DNA from: Halichoerus grypus
Taxonomy: Eukaryota; Chordata; Mammalia; Carnivora; Phocidae
Assembly: GCF_964656455.1 (NCBI RefSeq)
Contig: NC_135717.1
Location: 7,717,033 to 7,781,032 of the forward strand
Direction of reading: 5' to 3'
DNA: 64,000 nucleotides
Below the pieces are notes generated by a model that was not told the DNA's origin, ran no database searches, and worked only from the letters and a program-made list of their open reading frames with translations. The number at the start of each line of letters is the position of its first letter. Within the stretch, counting starts at the first letter, position 1. The translations under genes and the position numbers were made by a program. This document shows, one piece after another, positions 60,501-64,000 of this stretch.

Positions 60501-63231
60501 CAGGGTCTGGGATTGAGCCCCGCATCGGGCTCCCTGCTCTTCAGGAAGCCTGCTTCTCCCTCTCCCACTCCCCCTGCTTGTGTTCCCTCTTGCTGTGTCT
60601 CTCTCTGTCAAATAAATAAATAAAATCTTTAAAAAAAAAAAAAAAAGGAATGGTTCTTTGGGCTGGAATACATTTCTAGGAACAGGGTGATACACATTCA
60701 AAAAGTGCTTATATACTAAACTACTCAGATGGTAGGCTTTGTCTTGTGTTCTTTTTTCTTTTTTTTAAGTTTTATTTATTTAAGTAATCTCTACACCCAG
60801 TGTGGGGCTCAAACTCATGACCCTGAGATCAAGAGTCACACACTCGTCCAACTGAGCCAGCCAGGTGCCCATCATGTGGTTTAAAAGTGGCTTTGGTCAT
60901 AAAATCAACTCAGGTGTCAAAGGTGCAGGTGAGGAGCTTAAATTTTAAAGCTGTGTCATGAAATGCAAGTACGGAATAAAACGGCATTTCTAAATTAATA
61001 TGTATCTTTAGGGTATCTTTAAATGTCTATATAGCTACATGAATACATAAAACATTATAGAAGTATATTTATATATTTCATCTATGCCCTTAAATTTATA
61101 TATACATGTTGGTCAAAACCAATTGATTAAGGGGGACGGTTCTTCTGGGAAAATGAAGAAACTGTTAAGCACATCAGGTATTTTTAAGTGTCTACCTTGC
61201 CCGGAGCTGTTGAACACAAGATGAAGTAGTGCTAAGCACGAGGATAAAAATCAAGTGGGGGGCGCCTGGGTGGCTCAGTCGTTAAGCGTCTGCCTTCGGC
61301 TCAGGTCATGATCCCAGGGTCCTGGGATCGAGCCCCGCATCAGGCTCCCTGCTCCGCGGGAAGCCTGCTTCTCCCTCTCCCACTCCCCCTGTTTGTGTTC
61401 GCCTCTCTCGCTGTGTCTCTCTCTGTCAAATAAATAAATAAAATCTTAAAAAAAAAAAAAATCAAGTGGGATAATGCCATAGGGACTTTGAACTGGGTGG
61501 TCAGGGAAGGCTGAAAGGGTGAAGTTTAAACCGAGATTTGAATGACAAGGAGTCAACCGAGCCTTCCAGGCGAAGAGAATAACTAGTTGGATGGCACCAG
61601 GCCAGGAATGGGCCCAGCATGCCAAAGGAATAGAAAGGTTGGCCAATCTGCAGAGTATTGAGGTAGAGGAGGATATGTGTATGTGGAAATATATTTTGTT
61701 GTTGAAGCTGGGTGATGAGTACTAGGAGTTCCTTGTTTTTTCTCCCTTTGTATGTTTGAGAATTTCCATTAAAAAAAAGAGAAGATATTTATGCTTGGTT
61801 TACTTTTCACAATTCTGTGCATATTGTTATTACTTGTCTATTTCACTTACTAGTTTATGTCTTGGCAAGACATAAACTTGACATGTTCTCCATGTCACTC
61901 CACACAGATGTGCCTCCTTTTGGGTAACGCTGGAGTCTTCCCCGGTAGGAATGTCCCTAGTTTATTTAGACATTCTCTTATCGATGGGCATCTAGGGTGT
62001 TTCCAGTTCAATATCTTTCAATACCCCCTCTGGGGAACATAGGTAAGTGTCCAGCTACCGTAGATTTTGAGAAATGTAAGTGTTGCACTGAAAGCTATGC
62101 ATGTTTTAAAGTTTAATAATTGGATTTGCCAATAAAGCTGTTAGCAACGTATAGTCCCATCAACAGAATCCTAGAGTACTCATTTCCCTACAAGCATCCT
62201 CATGCTTCATGTTATCAGTGTTCTAACCTTTTTTCACCGGCTACGATGGGCAAATAAGCTTCATCTTCTTGTTTTAATTCATGTTCTTGTCGACTGTTGA
62301 GGCTGAACATCCTCTTATACTTATTGGCTGGTTGTACTTGTGTCCAGGGACTTCGCTTGATTTTCTATTGAGTTTTTTTTTTTTACCAATTTTTAAGCTT
62401 CCCCTGTGCGTTCTACCCGTTAATTCTTTCTTTGTAATGTATTTTGCAGATGCTTTCCCCAGGCTTACTTTCGCTGTCATTTCTTTTAGGCTTCTTCATT
62501 TTTTGTGTTGTGCTTGAGGAGACTTTCCCTGTCTCAGGCTGAATAACATTCTCTCTCCATACACGCATCTCCTACAGTGGTTCTCAACGCGTGGTCCCTG
62601 GACAAACAGCATCGGTAAAAGGCAGATTCTCGGATCCCTCCCAGACCTACTGAATCAAAACTCTGGGGCAGCACTGGCATGTTGTGTTTTTCACAAGCCC
62701 TCCAGGCAATTGGGATGCGCGCTTAAGATGGAGAATATTCACTATTTCTACGGTAGTTGTTTTACACATTTAGCTTTAGTCCATGGGAATCTTATTCCTT
62801 TGTATGATGTTAAGTCCACAGATAGGTTTAATCCCCCCCCACCACCACCACGCACACTACGAGGGAACCGTTCAAAGACCATGTAATAGTCCAATCTTTC
62901 CTCTCCTTTTCTTGTCCCACAGGCATGTTCATTAGGGCCGACCTCAGGGGCAAAGGAGAATCGTGGGACCTAGACTCTGGTTCCAAAACGCCACTCGCTA
63001 CTTTCAGGACTTACGAAAACGGGTCAAGGTCTGGGGGCGCCGAGTTCACGCTGAGGCCAGCGGCGCACACCGGGTGGGCGCGGTGGGACAGGGCTCCCGA
63101 CTCCTGGGGGGGCTCCCGGCGCAAGGCACAGTCCCGGGTCGCCCCGCGCCCGCCTCGGCCCCCGCCCGCCGCCCTCGCCGGCCGGGCCTCACCTCGCAGG
63201 GCCCCACGAAGAGAATCTTGGCCTTCAGCAT
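57365..63231 (-). CDS. IFT22: IFT22 (RABL5), Rab-like small GTPase of the IFT-B complex (complete, 5 coding exons)
   Basis: Coding exons on the minus strand are 63193-63231, 58877-58953, 58670-58759, 58209-58411 and 57365-57513; they join to 558 nt (185 codons plus TAA), the human length, with all introns GT-AG. The P-loop is GPCESGKT at residues 10-17 (split by intron 1) and the G3 motif is WDCGG at 62-66. No NKxD G4 motif is seen; the corresponding position reads AHHKP (121-125), as is known for this atypical family. The tail ends EEMSIIT. Known role: IFT-B1 subunit binding the IFT74/IFT81 pair, acting in intraflagellar transport in cilia. The frame is intact and well conserved. Identity is by sequence recognition, function by family. 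Confidence 0.98.
58209..58411 (-). CDS. IFT22: IFT22 coding exon 4
   Basis: 203 nt completing K69 and encoding F70 to L136 (FESCWPALMKDAHGVVIIFN... HHKPGSGSDKGHLTL). Acceptor ttgcag at 58417-58412; donor GTAAGG from 58208. Confidence 0.97.
58670..58759 (-). CDS. IFT22: IFT22 coding exon 3
   Basis: 90 nt completing R39 and encoding I40 to P68 (ILEFENPHVTSNAKGTGCEF... LWDCGGDP) plus two bases of K69. Too short for an ORF scan; found by homology and by the acceptor ttctag (AG at 58761-58760) and donor GTACGT from 58669. Carries the G3 motif WDCGG. Confidence 0.96.
58877..58953 (-). CDS. IFT22: IFT22 coding exon 2
   Basis: 77 nt, residues 14-38 (SGKTVLANFLTESSDITEYN... ) plus two bases of R39. 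Completes the P-loop with SGKT. Acceptor cacag at 58958-58954; donor GTGAGC from 58876. Confidence 0.97.
59320..59516 (-). mobile_element. tRNA-Lys CAN SINE
   Basis: Full-length, same strand as IFT22 transcription, so its A-tail lies on the sense strand. Confidence 0.93.
60151..60342 (+). mobile_element. tRNA-Lys CAN SINE with duplicated A-box segment
   Basis: The head carries ggtggctcagtcagttaagc twice (60161-60180 and 60182-60201). Imperfect flanks acacagttga / ctaccgttga. Confidence 0.92.
60445..60646 (+). mobile_element. tRNA-Lys CAN SINE
   Basis: Full-length; perfect target-site duplication ggaatggttctttg (60431-60444; 60647-60660). Young by the clean tail and duplication. Confidence 0.95.
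60755..60870 (-). mobile_element. Short tRNA-Lys CAN SINE variant
   Basis: aagtaatctctacacccagt ... ccaactgagccagccaggtg; T-rich start. Confidence 0.88.
61261..61457 (+). mobile_element. tRNA-Lys CAN SINE
   Basis: Full-length; perfect target-site duplication aaaatcaagtggg (61248-61260; 61458-61470). Confidence 0.95.
61471..61625. repeat. Ancient interspersed repeat, family not named
   Basis: tgggtggtcagggaaggctg aaagggtgaagtttaaaccg ... gccttccaggcgaag; same class as the stretch at 45.5 kb. Confidence 0.4.
61780..62520 (-). mobile_element. Old L1 3' fragment (reverse)
   Basis: ttatcgatgggcatctaggg tgtttccagttc ... tagtcccatcaacagaatcc ... ttttctattgag has the reverse L1 wording; diverged. 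Confidence 0.65.
62576..62730 (+). mobile_element. MER5A-like hAT element
   Basis: cagtggttctcaacgcgtgg... agacctactgaatcaaaact... ccctccaggcaattgggatg follows MER5A. Confidence 0.7.
63193..63231 (-). CDS. IFT22: IFT22 coding exon 1
   Basis: Thirteen codons, MLKAKILFVGPCE, with the ATG complementing 63229-63231 and the donor GTGAG from 63192. Holds the first half of the P-loop and lies in a CpG island. Confidence 0.97.
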
Positions 63232-63393
63232 CGCGGTCCGCCGCCCTCAAGCTGGTGGGAGCCCACCGCCGCCCGGAGGAGAGGAAGCCACCGCGCCGAT
63301 TGGCAGCCTTCGTTTCCACGGCGACGGGGGCGGCCCGCGGGGGCCGACGGGAGTGGGCGGGGCCGCGGCGCGGGGCCTGGAAGGGCGGGGCCG

Positions 63394-63429
63394 CGGATGG
63401 GCGGGCGGATGGGCGGGCGGATGGGCCGG
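63394..63429. repeat. 12-bp tandem repeat upstream of IFT22
   Basis: Three head-to-tail copies of cggatgggcggg (the third ends gccgg), about 160 bp upstream of the IFT22 start codon within the CpG island. Confidence 0.9.
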
Positions 63430-63520
63430 CTCCTCTGGCTGGGCGGCTTGGGCTTCGGGGCTGGAAGCGGGCGTGCAAGGCTGGAGGGAGGGTGGAAGGG
63501 AAGCAAAAAACCCGGATCCA

Positions 63521-64000
63521 GACTCGCTTCTGACCCGGGAGGACCGCAGAGCTCACACAGGCCGCCTCTCTCTCTTGGTAGGTTGGGGGCTGATTGCAGG
63601 TCCCTGATCTATGCGCCTCCCTGTAATCCCGAGAACTCAGACTGGCCATGTAGCTGGTGAGCTGGGCTTGGGAGCAGGCCTTCTGACGCCTTCGTCACTC
63701 TGCCACGGCACTGTCCACACTGTGATCGGGTTTATCACGGCCCTGGCCCAATCTAGAAAAGGTCGGAGACAAAACGAGTCTCGGGTCTCTGAATGGGTTC
63801 ACCACTGATCGTCCTTTGGGTGATCTGGGGAGAAACCCAAAAGCACAATGCCCAGCGTAGTTCAGTGTCGGTGCAGATGTCTGGGCGCTTCGCTGCAAAG
63901 TTCATTCATTAGTCCAGCCTTAAATTGCGGAGCCGGTCCAGAATTTCAGGAGAGGCCATGAAATTAAGTGTCCAGACAAAATTTGCTAGCTCCAGAAAGT
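63521..64000. other. Upstream flank of IFT22
   Basis: No gene recognised; CpG density falls off after about 63530. Confidence 0.5.

Larger units (their letters stand above)
58954..63192 (-). other. IFT22: IFT22 intron 1
   Basis: 4239-nt intron rich in young insertions (five SINEs, an old L1 and a MER5A). No alternative exon is recognised. Confidence 0.85.
62980..63520 (-). promoter_or_regulatory. IFT22: IFT22 CpG-island promoter with CCAAT box and X-box-like site
   Basis: CpG-dense block around IFT22 exon 1. Upstream of the ATG, reading away from the gene, are a CCAAT box (minus strand, complement of 63297-63304, cgattggc read on plus) and GTTTCCACGGCGAC at 63312-63325. The latter matches the palindromic RFX X-box with three mismatches. 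No TATA box. X-boxes with nearby CCAAT boxes are typical of ciliary genes; that this one works is inferred. Confidence 0.75.

Noticed and set aside
62925..63660. Open frames of 200+ codons on both strands over IFT22 exon 1
   Set aside because: Shadows of CpG-island composition; the real coding part is the 39-nt exon at 63193-63231.

Overview
This is nuclear genomic DNA from a carnivoran mammal. The marker is at least two dozen tRNA-Lys-derived CAN SINEs (the '...cgcctgggtggctcag...' head with AAATAAA/TCTT-poly(A) tails), plus carnivore-type L1 3' ends. The SINE body (…gcctgcttctccctctcccactcccc… with a CAAATAAATAAAATCTT tail) is unlike the dog SINEC_Cf and cat forms I know and is closest to bear/seal/mustelid (arctoid) elements; that sub-assignment is an inference.

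Two complete protein-coding genes are present, both on the minus strand. FIS1 (mitochondrial fission 1; 5 coding exons, 152 codons plus stop) occupies 1856-5360. IFT22/RABL5 (Rab-like small GTPase of the IFT-B ciliary complex; 5 coding exons, 185 codons plus stop) occupies 57365-63231. All introns are GT-AG, the joined frames are intact and the lengths equal the human proteins. From memory the order CLDN15-FIS1-IFT22 is the human 7q22.1 arrangement, so the window is the syntenic interval. The two genes are functionally unrelated (outer mitochondrial membrane versus cilium).

The ~52 kb between them has no intact gene that I can support, but it is not empty. An orphan CpG island lies at 8.44-8.85 kb. 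An intact 127-nt KRAB-A exon lies at 11464-11590. Decayed C2H2 zinc-finger arrays lie at ~37.9-38.7 kb and ~44.1-44.6 kb. A second orphan CpG island at 49.8-50.7 kb carries three ACTAYRNNNCCCR promoter motifs. Together they look like relics of one or more KRAB zinc-finger genes. A TM9SF1-like pseudogene that kept at least one intron lies at 28.8-29.9 kb.

The rest is mobile-element sediment: an old minus-strand L1 (30-34.6 kb) that was the landing site for an ORF1-only L1-derived composite (30825-33043, perfect 14-bp target-site duplication), an LTR-like block and an oligo-T-headed fragment; plus-strand L1s at 12.5-13.8 kb and 16.6-19.4 kb, the latter split by an 860-bp SINE-flanked composite; and scattered MIR, L2, MER5, MLT1 and DNA-transposon copies.

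The most interesting items are the KRAB/zinc-finger/CpG relics, the ORF1-only retroelement, the SINE-bounded insert in an L1, the intron-bearing TM9SF1 copy, and a probable RFX X-box plus CCAAT box in the IFT22 promoter. I saw no CRISPR array, viral gene set, tRNA gene proper or rRNA.
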